From: Budorcas taxicolor
Taxonomy: Eukaryota; Chordata; Mammalia; Artiodactyla; Bovidae
Length of the DNA: 64,000 nucleotides
Direction: 5' to 3'
Assembly (NCBI RefSeq): GCF_023091745.1
Contig: NC_068922.1
Coordinates: forward strand, 34,018,501 to 34,082,500
A model generated the notes under the pieces. It was given only the letters and a program-made list of their open reading frames with translations, was not told the origin of the DNA and did not search any database. The translations under genes and the position numbers were made by a program. Shown here in pieces: positions 9,965-21,195 of the stretch (position 1 is the stretch's first letter; each line of letters opens with the position of its first letter).

Positions 9965-12329
9965 ATAACTAAAAGGGTGTTAATTTGGGGGATCTTTTCA
10001 AAGAAACGACTTTCATTTTTATTGATTTTCTATCTTTTTTCTAGTCTCTATTTCATCTATTGGCACTTTAATCTATATTATATCCTTCCTTCTGCTTGCT
10101 TAGGTTTAGATTGTTTTTTTTCTTGACTCTTAAGATGGAAGATAGGTTATTGATTTAAGATCATTCTTCTTTTCTAATATCGGCATTTATAGCTATAAAA
10201 TTTCTCTAAGCATTGCTTTCTTTATACCCCATGAATTTTGGTATGTTGTAGTTTATCTTTCATTTGTCTCAGGGTATTTTCTAATTTCCTTTATGATTTC
10301 TTCTTTGTTTCACTGATTATTTACCAGTATATTGTTTTATTTCCATGTATTTGTGAATTTCCAGAATTTCCTTCTGTTACTGATTTCTGATACGCATTCT
10401 GTTGTGGTCATAGAACGTTCTTGACATGATTTTAATCACTTTAAATTATGAGGGCTGGTCATGGTCTAGAGTATGGTCTGTTTTAGAGAATGTTTGGTGG
10501 ACACTTGAGAGGAATGTATATTGTGTTGTTGGGTGAAGTGTACAGAGATCTGGCAGGTCTAGTTGGCTTATAGTTTTATTCCAATCCTCTATTTCTCTAT
10601 TGATTTTCTTCCTGGTTGTTCTATCTAGTATTGAAATGGCATAAAGAAATCTCTCATTATAATTTTTGAATTGTTTATTTATTCTTTCAATTCTTTTTCA
10701 TTGTTGTTGTGGTTTTAAAGTCTGTTTTGTCTGATTCTCTTACTGTTGCTGTTTGCATAGTGTGTCACTATGTATCTTTTTACTTTCATCAAACCTAAAA
10801 TGTGTCTCCTATAAACAACATATGGTACAGTTTTTAAAAATGCAATGAGATAATCTCCAACTTTTAGTTGGATTGTTTAACCTGTTCACATTTAACATTA
10901 TTGATATAGTTTGATTTAAACCTGCCATTTTGCTTTTTGTTTTCCATAGGTCTTATGTCTTTCTTTGTTCTTTTTTCTAAATAAGCAAATCTCTTCCAGT
11001 GTGGTATCTTAGCTCCTTTAATAATTTTAAAATTAAACATTTTGAATTATTTCATTAGTGTTTGCTCTAGGACTTTCTATACAGATCTTAAAAGAATCTA
11101 CTTCTGATTTTACCTAGTTTCAGCAAAATAAACTTCAGTATAGCTCTGTTTCTTTCCCCCCCTTTTTGCTACTCTTGTTATTCATATTATGTCTGTATAT
11201 TGTAGAAACCCAACAATATATTGTTATAATGTTTACTTTATGTAACTCTTAAAAAAAAATCAAGTCTTTTAAAGCAGCTAAGAGAAGTAAGGAGAGTAGG
11301 TACATATTTATGGAGTTACAATAATTTTTCTATTTTTCATTTGCTTCATATATTCTGTGGACTTAAGTTACCATCTGGTGTTATTTCCTTCTCTAATGTA
11401 GCTTTGCTCTCATCTCTGCTTTTTTTTTTTAATCAGCTATATAAAACTTTATATTAGCCCAACAATGCAACTGTATGCTTATTGTTTTATTGAGTTGCTC
11501 TTTAAATCAGTTAAGAGAAGGGAAGGAAATATATAATTATAGGTTTTACATAATTACCTTTATTGGCAGTCTTGTTTTTTGTGTGGATTCAGATTACCAT
11601 TTGGTGTCATTTGCTTTCAGCCTGAAGAACTCTCCCATATTTCTTGTAAAGTAGATCTTCTAGCAACACATTCTCTCAGTTTTTGTTTTTCTGGGAGTGT
11701 GTTGATTTCACCTTCATGGGCGAGAGATAGTTTTGTTAGACATAAGATCTCAATTCACAGTTTTTTATCTTTAGCGCTTTGAATATTCAGTCATCCTACC
11801 TCCTAGTTTCTTCTGCTTCTGATGATAAGTCAGTCAGCTGTTAGTCTTATTGGTATTCCTTTTATGTGATGAGTCATTTTTCTCTTGCTAATTTCAAGAT
11901 TTTTTCTTTTTTCTTAACACTTTGATTATGTTTTGTCTGAGTGTATATCTCTTTATATTTATCTGGTTTGGAGTTTGTTGAACTTCTTAATGTATAGATT
12001 ACTAATTACTAATGTTTTCATCAAATTTGGGAAGATTTCAGCCTTTATTTAAATCTTTTTTTCTGCCCCTTTCTCTTTTTCTGTGGTGGTCTGTTCACTC
12101 TTTTCATTTTTTTCTCCCCATCCTTTAAATTGTACAATATCTATTGACTCATGTATGCTGTTGAGTTCCTATAGTGAATTTTCCACTTCAAGTATTGTAC
12201 TTCTTCAGTTATTGTACAATTTCAGGTTTTCTATTTGGTTCTTTTTTTTTTTATCATTTCTATATCTTTATTGATATTCATTGTACTTTCTTTTAATTCT
12301 TTTTACATGATTTCCTTTAGTTGTGTGTG

Positions 12330-12641
12330 AAAGTGAAAGTTGCTCAGTGGTGTCCAGCTCTTTGCGACCCCATGGACTATACAGTCCATGAAATTCTCTA
12401 GGCCAGAATACTGGAATGGGTAGCCTTTCCCTTCTCCAGGGGATCTTTCCAACCCAGGGATTGAACTCAGGTCTCCTGCATTGCAGGCAGATTCTCTACC
12501 AGCTGAGCCACAAGGGAAGCCCAAGAGCACTGGAGTGGGTAGCTTATCCCTTTTCCAGCACATCTTCCCAACCCAGGAATCGAATGGGGTCTCCTGCATT
12601 GCAGGCGGATTCTTTACCAGCTGAGTTATCAGGGAAGCCCA
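12330..12641 (-). mobile_element. Bov-tA with duplicated head, minus strand
   Basis: Plus-strand order is BovA body, first tRNA head (ends at GCCACAAGGGAAGCCC, about 12522), a second partial body/head starting AAGAGCACTGGAGTGGGTAG, and a second head ending GAGTTATCAGGGAAGCCC at 12641. The same composite layout occurs at 25653-26000, so it is a family form rather than a chance double insertion. Confidence 0.88.
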
Positions 12642-13620
12642 ACTTATTTATAATAGCTGATTCGAAGTCTGTATCTGTTCAGTCTAACATCTACCCCCTT
12701 TAAAATCAATTTATATTGCCTGTCTTTTTTCCTGCAAATGGGTTTTCTGTTTCTTTGCACATTTTGCCATATTTGTTGAAAACTGGAAAATTTAAATAAC
12801 ACATAGCAACTCTGTGGACTTAGCACCTTGGAGCTGGGGGTTAATGTTGTTTGCTTAGTTATTTATGTATTTTTTACTGACTTGGCTGAACTGACAGTGT
12901 GAAAGTATTTCCCTCAGTGGACAGCATTGGATGCCTGTTCTCAAATTTGTTTTCTTGTTTTTTCTTTAACTTCACTGCTTAAGGGTCACCCCTTGGTTAA
13001 TATAAACCACTTGTTGTTTTAAAGCTGTGCTTATACCCTCCTAGCCAATTAGACTTTTACTCATTACCATTAGATGTGTGTGATGCGAATGCTATCCTAG
13101 TTGAAAGAATTTAGGTATTACAGTTTATAAAGGAAAGGCAGGACAAATTCTTGAAGTTTTTCTTTGATTTAATGGTTTTTAAGATAATTAATTGGTTCTC
13201 TATCATTTCTTGAAAGTGACCAATTTTTTAGAAAAATCATGAATTCTTAGAGTTAAACATATTTGATGAGTTTGGATCCATCTCAATTATTGTCATTAAT
13301 GAAGCTCAAATTATTCCATCTTTGGCCAGTGGAAGCCTTTTGAAATTGGCTCCTGAGTCCCAGAATTAGCCATTTCTCTAAGAAGCTCTGGTCTCTAAGG
13401 AATGCTCAATGATGCTAGTTTGGTGTTTGTAGGCCTTTTTGGTCATCAGAGCTCAGAAATATATGCACATATTTAAGATACAGTAAAATACCTCACATGT
13501 TCATATTGATGCTTCCAATTAAAACTCTAGACTACAGTGCAATTGAATCTTCCTTTTACATCTCCTTTTGTCTATGCCAAGAATCCTGGTTTTGAAAGAC
13601 TCAAGTGATTATAGAATTAG

Positions 13621-14170
13621 AAAATCCCATAATCACTCATTTTTATCCCATATTACACATGCAGCAATCTCAGAATGACAACAGTAATACTACTGAAAAC
13701 ATTAAAAAACATATTTTTTATGTTCTCTCGCCATCTTTATAGCACTTAGGACTGACAATGTCTTCTGAGACATTGTTTGTTTAGCAAAATGAAATGTTTG
13801 CCAAGTAGCACTTTAGAACACTTTTCTCTTTCTCAGACTTCCTGATAGAATGGTGATTAAAAAAAGAGGAGGAAGACATAACCTTGTTCCTTAAAACCTG
13901 GGTTGTTGGGTTATCTGGTATCATTCTGGTATAGAAAGATGTGGCCCTAAAATCTGAGGTTTTATTCTCTTTAAAGGTACTGTTAGTGATTTGACTGCAT
14001 GCTTCCTGAGATGAAACTGGTTCATTTTCTACTTTTATCAGGGAGCAGCTTCCATGGGGTGGAGGTGCTTGATACTTCTAATGGTCTCTTACCTAGTGTA
14101 TTTGGTTGTGCAGAGAAATGCAAGTAGCAGGAGATAACAGCTATCTATGCTATCATAGCTTTTGTAAGTG
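13621..14170. other. Unique sequence
   Basis: Nothing recognised; AT-rich, short frames only. Confidence 0.4.
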
Positions 14171-14171
14171 C

Positions 14172-14254
14172 ACGATAGATGATAGGTAGATAGACTGATA
14201 GATGATAGATAGGTAGATAGATATACAATAGAAAGAAAGAGAGAAAGAACGAAA
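14172..14254. repeat. GATA / GAAA microsatellite
   Basis: Imperfect (GATA/GATAG)n at 14172-14222 passing into (GAAA)n at 14229-14254, directly before a SINE. It may be polymorphic in length. Confidence 0.9.
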
Positions 14255-14420
14255 GGGCTTCCCTGGTGGTTGAGTGGTTAAGAATTCACTGCCAACACAG
14301 GTAACACAGGCTCGATCACTGGTCCAGGAAGAGGCCACATGCCACAACTAGAGTTTGCATGCTGGCACTGAAGGACCTCGCATTCTGCGTCTAAGACCCA
14401 GCACAGCCAAACAAATAAAT
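14255..14420 (+). mobile_element. CHR-type tRNA-Glu SINE
   Basis: Starts GGGCTTCCCTGGTGGTTGAG, carries an A-box-like TGGTTGAGTGGTTA and a degraded B box GGCTCGATCACTGG, and ends in the tail GCACAGCCAAACAAATAAAT. The tail sequence separates CHR SINEs of cetartiodactyls from Bov-tA. Poorly preserved middle. Confidence 0.75.
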
Positions 14421-14440
14421 ACAGAGAAAGAAAGATGGAT

Positions 14441-14838
14441 AGGGAGAAAGGGATTTTATGTTAAGGAACTGGCTCATGTGATTGTGGGAGCTAGCAAGTG
14501 TGATACTGTAGAATAGGCCAACAGGCAGAAATTTTAGGTAAAAGTTGATGATGTGACCTTGAGTCAAAATTTGCAGGGCAGTTCAGCAGACTGGAAACTC
14601 AGGCAAGGTTTCTTTGTTGGTCTTGAGACAGAATTAATTGCTTCTTCCTTGGGAAAGTTCAGTTTTTGCGATTAAGGCCTTAAACTGTTTGGATGAGGTC
14701 CCCCACGTTATGGAGAATAATCTGTTTGAAGTTAGCTGATTGGAATTGTTAATCACATCCACAAGGACCTTCACTGCAACATGTAGACTAGTGTTAGATC
14801 AAACTAGCCAAGTTGACACATAAAGTTAACCACCTCAG
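14441..14838 (+). repeat. Old interspersed repeat, family not certain
   Basis: Blocks such as AAGGAACTGGCTCATGTGAT, GATTAAGGCCTTAAACTG, GGATGAGGTCCCCCACGTTA and CCAAGTTGACACATAAAGTT form a pattern common in old mammalian repeats (possibly an L1M 3' end). No coding potential. Confidence 0.5.
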
Positions 14839-14839
14839 T

Positions 14840-15719
14840 TGGGTTAACCATTTATTACCCAAACTGAAGATTCTTTTTGAAAATAAGTACTAAAAGATAA
14901 TGAAATAATATGATTTTATTTGATTGACAGATTAGTTTTATTTGAGTCCATTTAGAAGTTATTTTAAAATAAATTTATTTCTGAAAAATATTAACATATT
15001 TCCATGTTAATATAAAAAACCCAAATCATCAAGACAAATATCAAAGCAAAACAAAACTGTTTCATGTTGAATTTTTTCAACTTTAAAAAGAACATAAATA
15101 GAATTCTCAGTATAAGTACATATACATTATTTAGTTTCTTCATCGTAATTTGTTCTTAGTCCTGGGTCTCTGTATTTTTCTGAAAGAAATGTAGTTTTGA
15201 AACATGGTTGTATTATTTTTGTTTCCTAAAATTGTAGTCTTCACAGTTTCATTTTTGATTACTAAACTTGAAATTGTTTATTTTTTTCAAGTTATTACTT
15301 GCTGTAAATCATAAATTTTTAAATTTAAGAGTATAACATCTGTGTAGGTACTAAGGTACCTGGTAAGTTCAAAGCAAATTCTACTTAATTGAGGTCATTG
15401 TAAATTTTTATTTTTTTTAATAGTTTAACATGAAAATATTCTAGCCCATATATTTTCATAGGCACAGTCTTTTTTTACTTTATTTAGAGTACCTTTATTC
15501 AACGAAATTTTTACAAGAGAAAACTTGTCAGATAAGTTGTATCTATTTAGAAAACTTTTTTGAACATTTTACCAAATTTAGATGCTGCTGTTAATAGATT
15601 ATCAGCATTTGAAATCCATATTATCCTGGTACAAAATATAAACATATATAAGTAAAAAGCCCTGGTTCTCTGTGTAGATTAAATCTGAATTAAAGATTTC
15701 CAACTAACTGAACAAAATA
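14840..15719. other. AT-rich unique sequence
   Basis: Very AT-rich, no recognisable repeat, RNA gene or coding frame. Confidence 0.45.
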
Positions 15720-15732
15720 AAGCCAATATTTA

Positions 15733-15999
15733 TTTTTAAAATTTTTATTGGAGTATAGATGCTTTTCTGTATTGTTAGTTTCTACTGGACAGCAAAGTAA
15801 ACCAGCCACACATGTACATATATCCCCTCCCTTTTGGATTTCCTTCCCATTCAGGTCACCACAGAGCACTGAGTAGAGTTCCCTGTGCTATACAGCAGGT
15901 TCTCATTGGTTATTTTACACATAGTAGTGTATATAAACGTCAATCCTGATTTCCCAATTCACTCCACCCCCCTTCCCTCTTGTCCATATGTTTATTATG
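15733..15999 (-). mobile_element. Ruminant L1 3' tail, minus strand, 13-bp TSD
   Basis: T-rich start, then TTTATTGGAGTATAGATGC and ACATGTACATATATCCCCTC, which are antisense 3' UTR motifs of artiodactyl L1. Identical flanks AAGCCAATATTTA at 15720-15732 and 16000-16012. A 267-bp 5'-truncated insertion. Confidence 0.92.
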
Positions 16000-16098
16000 A
16001 AGCCAATATTTAAAGTGCTCAATTGAAAAAAATTCCACGCTATTGATGATTTTACTGAGTCTTAAAAACCTTAAGGATTTCTAAGATATATAGCAAAA

Positions 16099-16186
16099 TC
16101 TGGGAGTTGGCAATGGACAAGGAAACCTGGCGTGCTGTAGTCCATGGGGCTACAAAGAGTCGGACTTGACTAAGCAACTGAACTGG
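16099..16186 (+). mobile_element. Minimal BovB 3' tail insertion (88 bp) with TSD
   Basis: Only the last 88 bp of BovB is present: GGGAGTTGGCAATGGACAAG to GACTAAGCAACTGAACTGG. The first part is BovB-specific and not in the SINEs. Flanks TAGCAAAA at 16091-16098 and 16187-16194 match. Confidence 0.88.
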
Positions 16187-16194
16187 TAGCAAAA

Positions 16195-16540
16195 AGAGAA
16201 AATATGTACTGCCACATTGGAGTAGTTTTTATTCAAAATCATATTTGTCAAAAAATATTCTGGTTCACTTTCTTTAATTGTGTGTATGTGTGTATATATA
16301 AATATTTGTCAGTGTTGTTTGGTAGACTGTCTGTCTTCGGTGAATATAATTGTGGGATGTGTTTGCATCTACTTAAACGTCATATATTGCCATTTACATG
16401 GTATGGTTGTGAATTAGGTTTTAATCACAACCATGTTCAAGCTAGTTTCTGTTCTGTGCTTTATAAATTAATAAGAACATTGATTTTTACTCTGTGATAG
16501 TGTGCTAAACCAAAGTTTGTGTTATCACTGTAAAATCAAA
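16195..16540. other. Unique sequence
   Basis: A 97-residue open frame (16204-16497) has no known domain, is AT-rich and lies between repeats; not accepted as a gene. Confidence 0.45.
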
Positions 16541-17117
16541 TATAGTGTCTCCTCATTATTTACGAATTCCATTTTGTGAATTCTCCCTACTCACAAAAAA
16601 GTTAATTGAAACCCTCAAAGCAGTATTCTTGGCCCTTTTCTAGTTATCTAGGGCCATAGTAACAGAAAATTTGAGTTGCTCAACCTACTTGTTCCCAGCT
16701 GAGGTAAAGCAAGGCTTTCTTTCAGATCTCTCACTCTCACAGTTATACACCTTTCAGGGGGCCACTTTTTTGTTTTCTTTTTTGGTGGTTTCACTGTTTA
16801 CAGTAGCTCCAAGGCATACTGTTGAAGTGCTATATACAGTGTTCCTAAGTGCAAGAAGGCTACGATGTGATATATTTTACAGAGAAAATACATGTCTTAA
16901 ATAAGCTTTATTCAGGCACGTGTTAGTGCTATGGACTGTGAGTTCAATGTTAATGAATCAAGAATATATATTAAATATAGTGTCTTTATACAGAAACATA
17001 TAAAACACAAGGTTTTGTTGATTAATTGATGAAACTGTTGTACCCAGAGGCTCACAGGAACCTAACTCTGTGTTTCCTCTAAGAGCAGTAGTTTGGTGTT
17101 TGCTAATTTAGTGTTCA
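16540..17117 (+). mobile_element. Tigger-type DNA transposon, left part
   Basis: Contains the recognisable Tigger (pogo/TcMar) pattern: CTCATTATTTACGAATTCC near the left end, CCAGCTGAGGTAAAGCAAGG (about 16696), GAAGTGCTATATACAGTGTTCCTAAG (about 16824), GAATATATATTAAATATAGTGTC (16962-16985) and CAGAGGCTCACAGGAACC. It breaks at AATTTAGTGTTCA and continues at 18957. No intact transposase. Confidence 0.72.
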
Positions 17118-17131
17118 AAAGCATCAATTCT

Positions 17132-18538
17132 TCAGCACTCATCTTTCTTCACAGTCCAACTCTCACATCCACACATGACCACTGGAAAAACCATAGACTT
17201 GACTAGATGGACCTTTGTTGGCAAAGAAATGTCTCTGCTTTTAAATATGCTGTCTAAGTTGGTCATAACTTTCCTACCAAGGAGTAAGCGTCTTTTAATT
17301 TCATGGCTGCAGTCACCATCTGCAGTGATTTTGGAGCTCGCCAAAATAAAGTCAGCCATTGTTTCCACTGTTTCCCCATCTATTTGCCATGAAGTGATGG
17401 GACCAGATGCCATGATCTTCGTTTTCTGAATGTTTAGCTTTAAGCCAACTTTTTCACTCTCCTCTTTCATCAGAGGCTTTTTAGTTCCTCTTCACTTTCT
17501 GTCATAACGATGGTGTCATCTGCCTATTTGAGGTTATTGATATTTCACCCGGCAATCTTGATTCCAGCTTGTGCTTCTTCCAGCCCAGCATTTCTCATGA
17601 TGTACTCTGCATAGAAGTTAAATAAGCAGGGTGACAATATACAGCCTTGACATGCTCCTTTTCCTGTTTGGAACCAGTCTGTTGTTGTGTGTCCAGTTCT
17701 AACTGTTGCTTCCTGATCTGCATACAGGTTTCTCAAGAGGCAGGTCAGGTGGTCTGGTATGCCCATCTCTTTCAGAATTTTCCACAGTTTCTTGTGATGC
17801 ACATAGTCAAAGGCTTTGGCATGGTCAGTAAAGCAGATCTTTTTCTGGAACTCGCTTGCTTTGTCGATGATCCAGCAGATGTTGGCAATTTGATCTCTGG
17901 TTCCTCTGCCTTTTCTAAAAGCAGCTTGAACATCAGGAAGTTCACGGTTCACGTATTGCTGAAGCCTGGCTTGGAGAATTTTGAGCATTACTTTACTGGC
18001 ATGTGAGATCAGTGCAATTGTGCGGTAGTTTGAGCATTCTTTGGCACTGCTTTTCTTTGGGATTGGAATGAAAACTGACCTTTTCCAGTCCTTTGGCCAC
18101 TGCTGAGTTTTCCAAATTTGCTGGCATATTGAGTGCAGCACTTTCACAGCATCATCATTTTAGGATTTGAAATAGCTCAACTAGAGTTCCATCACCTCCA
18201 CTAGCTTCATTCGTGGTGATGCTTTCTAAGGCCCACTTGACTTCACATTCCAGGATGTCTGGCTTTAGGTGAGTGATCACACCGTCATGATTATCTAAGG
18301 CCCACTTGACTTCACATTCCAGGATATCTGTCTCTAGGTGAGTGATCACACCATTGTGATTATCTGGGTCATGAAGATCTTTTTTGTACAGTTCTTCTGT
18401 GTATTCTTGCCACCTCTTCTTAATATCTTCTGCTTCTATTAGGTCCATACCATTTCTGTCCTTTATCGAGGCCATCTTTGCATGAAATGTTCCCTTGGTA
18501 TCTTTAATTTTCTTGACGAGATCACTAGTCTTTCCCAT
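17132..18538 (-). pseudogene. BovB reverse transcriptase, broken ORF remnants
   Basis: Three open pieces read on the minus strand. 18538-18155 covers the linker before RT (KKRWQEYTEELYKKDLHDPD). 18147-17545 covers RT fingers and palm, with SNYRTIALISHASKVMLKI, FRKGRGTRDQIANICWI, an altered motif A (FTDHAKAFDYV where the family has F-I-D-Y-A-K-A-F-D) and QGCILSPCLFNFYAEYIMR. 17470-17132 covers the C-terminal part. An extra base at about 18148-18154 shifts the frame between the first two. TGA ends the second. The catalytic YADD has become stop-A-D-D (TAG at 17524-17526). It is thus catalytically dead. An in-frame 69-bp duplication lies in the first piece. Confidence 0.88.
18228..18365 (-). repeat. 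In-frame 69-bp tandem duplication in BovB
   Basis: Copies 18228-18296 and 18297-18365 are the same length (69 bp, 23 codons) and differ at about six positions. Both encode the GVITHL..DILECEVKWAL segment, so the open frame is kept across the duplication. Confidence 0.93.
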
Positions 18539-18598
18539 TCTGTTGTTTTCCTCTATTTCTTTGCATTGATCACTGAGGAAGGCTTTCTTACCTCTCCT

Positions 18599-18956
18599 TG
18601 GTGGTGTTGGAGAAGACTCTTGAGAGTCCCTTGGACTCTAAAGGAGATCCATCCAGTCCATTCTAAAGGAGATCAGTCCAGGATGTTCATTGGAAGGACT
18701 GGTGCTAAAGCTGAAACTCCAATACTTTGGCCACCTCATGTGAAGAGTTGACTCATTGGAAAAGACCCTGATGCTGGGAGGGATTGGGGGCAGGAGAAGG
18801 TGATGGCAGAGGATGAGATGGCTGGATGGCATCACCAACTCGATGGACATGAGTTTGAGTGAACTCCGAGAGATGGTGATGGACAGGGAGGCCTGGCGTG
18901 CTGCGATTCATGGGGTCGCAAAGAGTCAGACACGACTGAGCGACTGAACTGAACTG
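18599..18956 (+). mobile_element. BovB 3' segment (sense half of twin-primed insertion)
   Basis: Sense BovB from GGTGTTGGAGAAGACTCTTG to the terminal GAACTGAACTGAA, followed directly by the right TSD AATTTAGTGTTCA at 18957-18969. Confidence 0.92.
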
Positions 18957-19019
18957 AATTTAGTGTTCATGATGACTTTGTAGAACTTAATTACTGTGAC
19001 TAATGAGAACTGACTATAG
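18957..19019 (+). mobile_element. Tigger-type DNA transposon, right end
   Basis: Resumes at AATTTAGTGTTCA and shows the Tigger right end (GACTTTGTAGAACTTAATTAC ... CTATAG). The reversed end (CTATAGTCAGTTCTCATTAG) resembles the left end (ATAGTGTCTCCTCATTATTT), as expected for terminal inverted repeats. Confidence 0.7.
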
Positions 19020-20312
19020 TTTTATCTTTGTTTTTGAACTTCTTAACTGAATTGAAATAGCAGCTATGCAGTGTCAGGTGTACTACATAGTACAGAATAA
19101 ACTTCCCAAAGCTCTATGTTGATTCCATAAATTGGATGAAAACAGTCAAACCATTTTTGGAATTAACTGATTTCTTCTATTTGATGTATTAATATCTCCT
19201 CACAACTGATAGAAAGCTGGCATCATTTAACTGTGAATTTCTTCTCTATTAGAGCCAAGAGAATAATAGTTGTCAATTTACTTTGTAAACAAGATACTTT
19301 GTAATCAGAACTGAGCACCATTAATCTCAAGACCAGTCATTTGATCTAAATGAAGAGTTGTGCTTTGTAGATCAATATTTTACATAAAACATTTTTTCCA
19401 TCTGCTTTTCTTAAATTAATACCTTCAAGCTAGTTATAGCTGGGGCAGCAGCATTGACTATTTCTCCCACCTCCACCCAAGACTGAAGGAAGGATTGAGC
19501 TGTCCCTTGGCTACTGCTGTCCAAGTGCACTTCCCTTTTCTGCTCAAGGTTCAGATGCTGACTCTGTGAATGAGATGTCAGTTACAGCCCATCCAGTAAT
19601 GGGTTACTGCTCAGGGTCTTCACATTTAACCACAGGCTAAATTGACAACTAGGCTCAGGGTGCAGGCATCTCACACCGCTCAATGAGATCAGGGCAGAGC
19701 CTGGAAGTAAATGTTCTGGCTTGCTATAATGCTGTCATTAAAAATCACCAGGAAGTGGAAAATCCAAGACAAATAATAAATTGGATGGGACATTGCAACA
19801 ATGGACATAAGTTGGGATTGTCTCAGTCAAAATGACACACATGGATGCTTTACCAGGCACGTGTCTTCTCAAAAATCTCCTAATCCTTGACTCCTGGTTA
19901 CTGTTTTCCCCTCACCAAGGCTGTGCCCTCAGTGTGATTCACTTGTTTGTGACCAGTTAGTAATTTCCACAGCATTATGCACATGGAAAAGAATGTGAAG
20001 CATTCTTCTTAGTTTTATTCATTGTGGTACTCCTTTTTTTTCTACAACATTTTCTATTCATCTTAAAACTTGTATTAAATTTTGCATGCCTTCATCTTTA
20101 AATTAAAGATGTAATACATTTATGAAATTGTTCCTCACATTAGTTCTTTTGTTACCTTAAAAAAATACCATACTATAATTAAGAGTGAAATTTGGGGATG
20201 AAAGGAATACAGTTGTTGCATATATTTGATAAAAATGGATTATCCAAATATGATTGTGATAACATTTTATACTTATATTTAATATTTATATTTGATTTAT
20301 ATTCTATTACAG
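19020..20312. other. Unique sequence, no repeat recognised
   Basis: About 1.3 kb without a recognisable repeat; 19440-20000 is relatively GC-balanced compared with its AT-rich neighbours. No coding frame of note. Confidence 0.45.
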
Positions 20313-20370
20313 GACTAATGAAAAGGATTCACCATATCTTAGGACTTTTTACTGTAGCCTTAAGAGATAG
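20313..20370 (+). other. Possible small exon (58 bp), weak
   Basis: A pyrimidine/T-rich stretch and TTACAG (20307-20312) precede it, and AG|GTAAGTGCC follows at 20369-20379, so both splice sites look good. One frame is open across it (LMKRIHHILGLFTVALRD); the other two contain stops. I do not recognise the peptide and no consistent neighbouring exon was found. A chance match of splice-like signals in 64 kb is quite possible. Confidence 0.15.
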
Positions 20371-21096
20371 GTAAGTGCCAAGCATTTTTTGAAGAGATAT
20401 ATCTGAAACATTAAATAATTTGATTGCATCGGTTCCTGACAAAAATAGGCAAAGGAGTATATTTTACTTAAGCAATTTACCTTTTATTCTTCTCAGTAAA
20501 AATAGTATAAATACCATGTTTACATGAATTTAATGTAACATGCTCTGGTATCCAATAAATCACACTTTCCACGGAGCCTTAGATTTATTTTCTGTAATAA
20601 TGAGAACATTGTTAAAAGATGAACAAGTTAGGCATATTTTAAAACTTAAAATCCTAAAAAGAAATCATTAAATGCAAAGTGGTGCCCTGGCTTGGATCTC
20701 AGGACTGAAAAAAGACATTAGTGAAAAAAACAGGTGAAATCCAAATAAAGTCTGTAGCTTAGTCAATAGTAATGTACCAACATCCTTTTCTTAATGGTGA
20801 CAAATGTACCATGGTAATGTAAGATGCTAATTTTAGGTGGAATTTGGTAAAAGGAACATGAAAACTCTATAGTACCTTTGCAGCTGCCCTGTAAATCTAA
20901 AATTATTCCAAGATAAAAAGTTTTAATTAAAGCCAAAAAATCAAGATTTATTTGAAAATTATATTCCTATAGAAAATTATAGGAGTAGCTTTTCTGTGTA
21001 ACAGTTTGAAAAATCAAAATGGCTGCTTTTACAAAAACCCAGATTCCATGCAATAGAGATGCAGGGAAATATGAGACTATAGGTTTCATTTCACAG
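20371..21096. other. AT-rich unique sequence
   Basis: Nothing recognised. Confidence 0.4.
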
Positions 21097-21195
21097 GTCA
21101 TGGGAGGTGTGGGATTTCGTTTTCTGGACATTGACCTGGTGTCTGTGAACATCTTCTTGAACTCGGTTATAGACTTGCTCTTCAGTTCCTTTAAG
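21097..21195 (+). other. Possible exon (99 bp), weak
   Basis: Preceded by GGTTTCATTTCACAG and followed by AAG|GTACATGTG, a weaker donor. Open in the frame beginning at the first base (VMGGVGFRFLDIDLVSVNIF...), exactly 33 codons. The peptide is not recognised. Its phase does not join that of the 20313-20370 candidate, which argues against the two being neighbouring exons. Confidence 0.12.

Larger units (their letters stand above)
6348..13620 (-). mobile_element. Old mammalian L1, near full-length, minus strand, heavily interrupted
   Basis: Antisense L1 is recognisable throughout. The 3' part of ORF2 lies at 6540-7100 (GAGCATCTTCTCATGTGTTTG; TTTGTTGAAGAGGCTGTACTTTG). The reverse-transcriptase region follows at 8760-10400 and the endonuclease side at 10400-11100. 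The ORF1 C-terminal region lies at about 11610-11780, where the reverse complement reads like the L1 'GEI..F.DKQ.LRE' region. 5' untranslated-type sequence reaches about 13620 (AATTAATTGGTTCTCTATCA at 13189; CCATCTTTGGCCAGTGG at 13317). Reading frames are destroyed by substitutions and indels. Insertions inside it: BovA 6409, Bov-tA 7112, BovB 8040, Bov-tA 8841, Bov-tA 9798, Bov-tA dimer 12330, plus the palindrome at 7341-7538. Removing these leaves roughly 5.5 kb. Confidence 0.8.
17118..18598 (-). mobile_element. BovB, inverted 5' segment of a twin-primed insertion
   Basis: This stretch is BovB in antisense, from GATGCTTTTG (17118 side) upstream through reverse transcriptase to the region before RT (18598 side). 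Directly right of it, at 18599, BovB continues in sense from GGTGTTGGAGAAG, the sequence that should follow GATGCTTTTGAACTGTG. The whole block lies between two identical 13-bp TSDs (17105-17117 and 18957-18969). That is the structure produced by twin priming. Confidence 0.9.

Noticed and set aside
17545..18147. 200-residue RT-like frame as a functional gene
   Set aside because: It is a BovB fragment with a frameshift upstream, an altered motif A and a stop in YADD.
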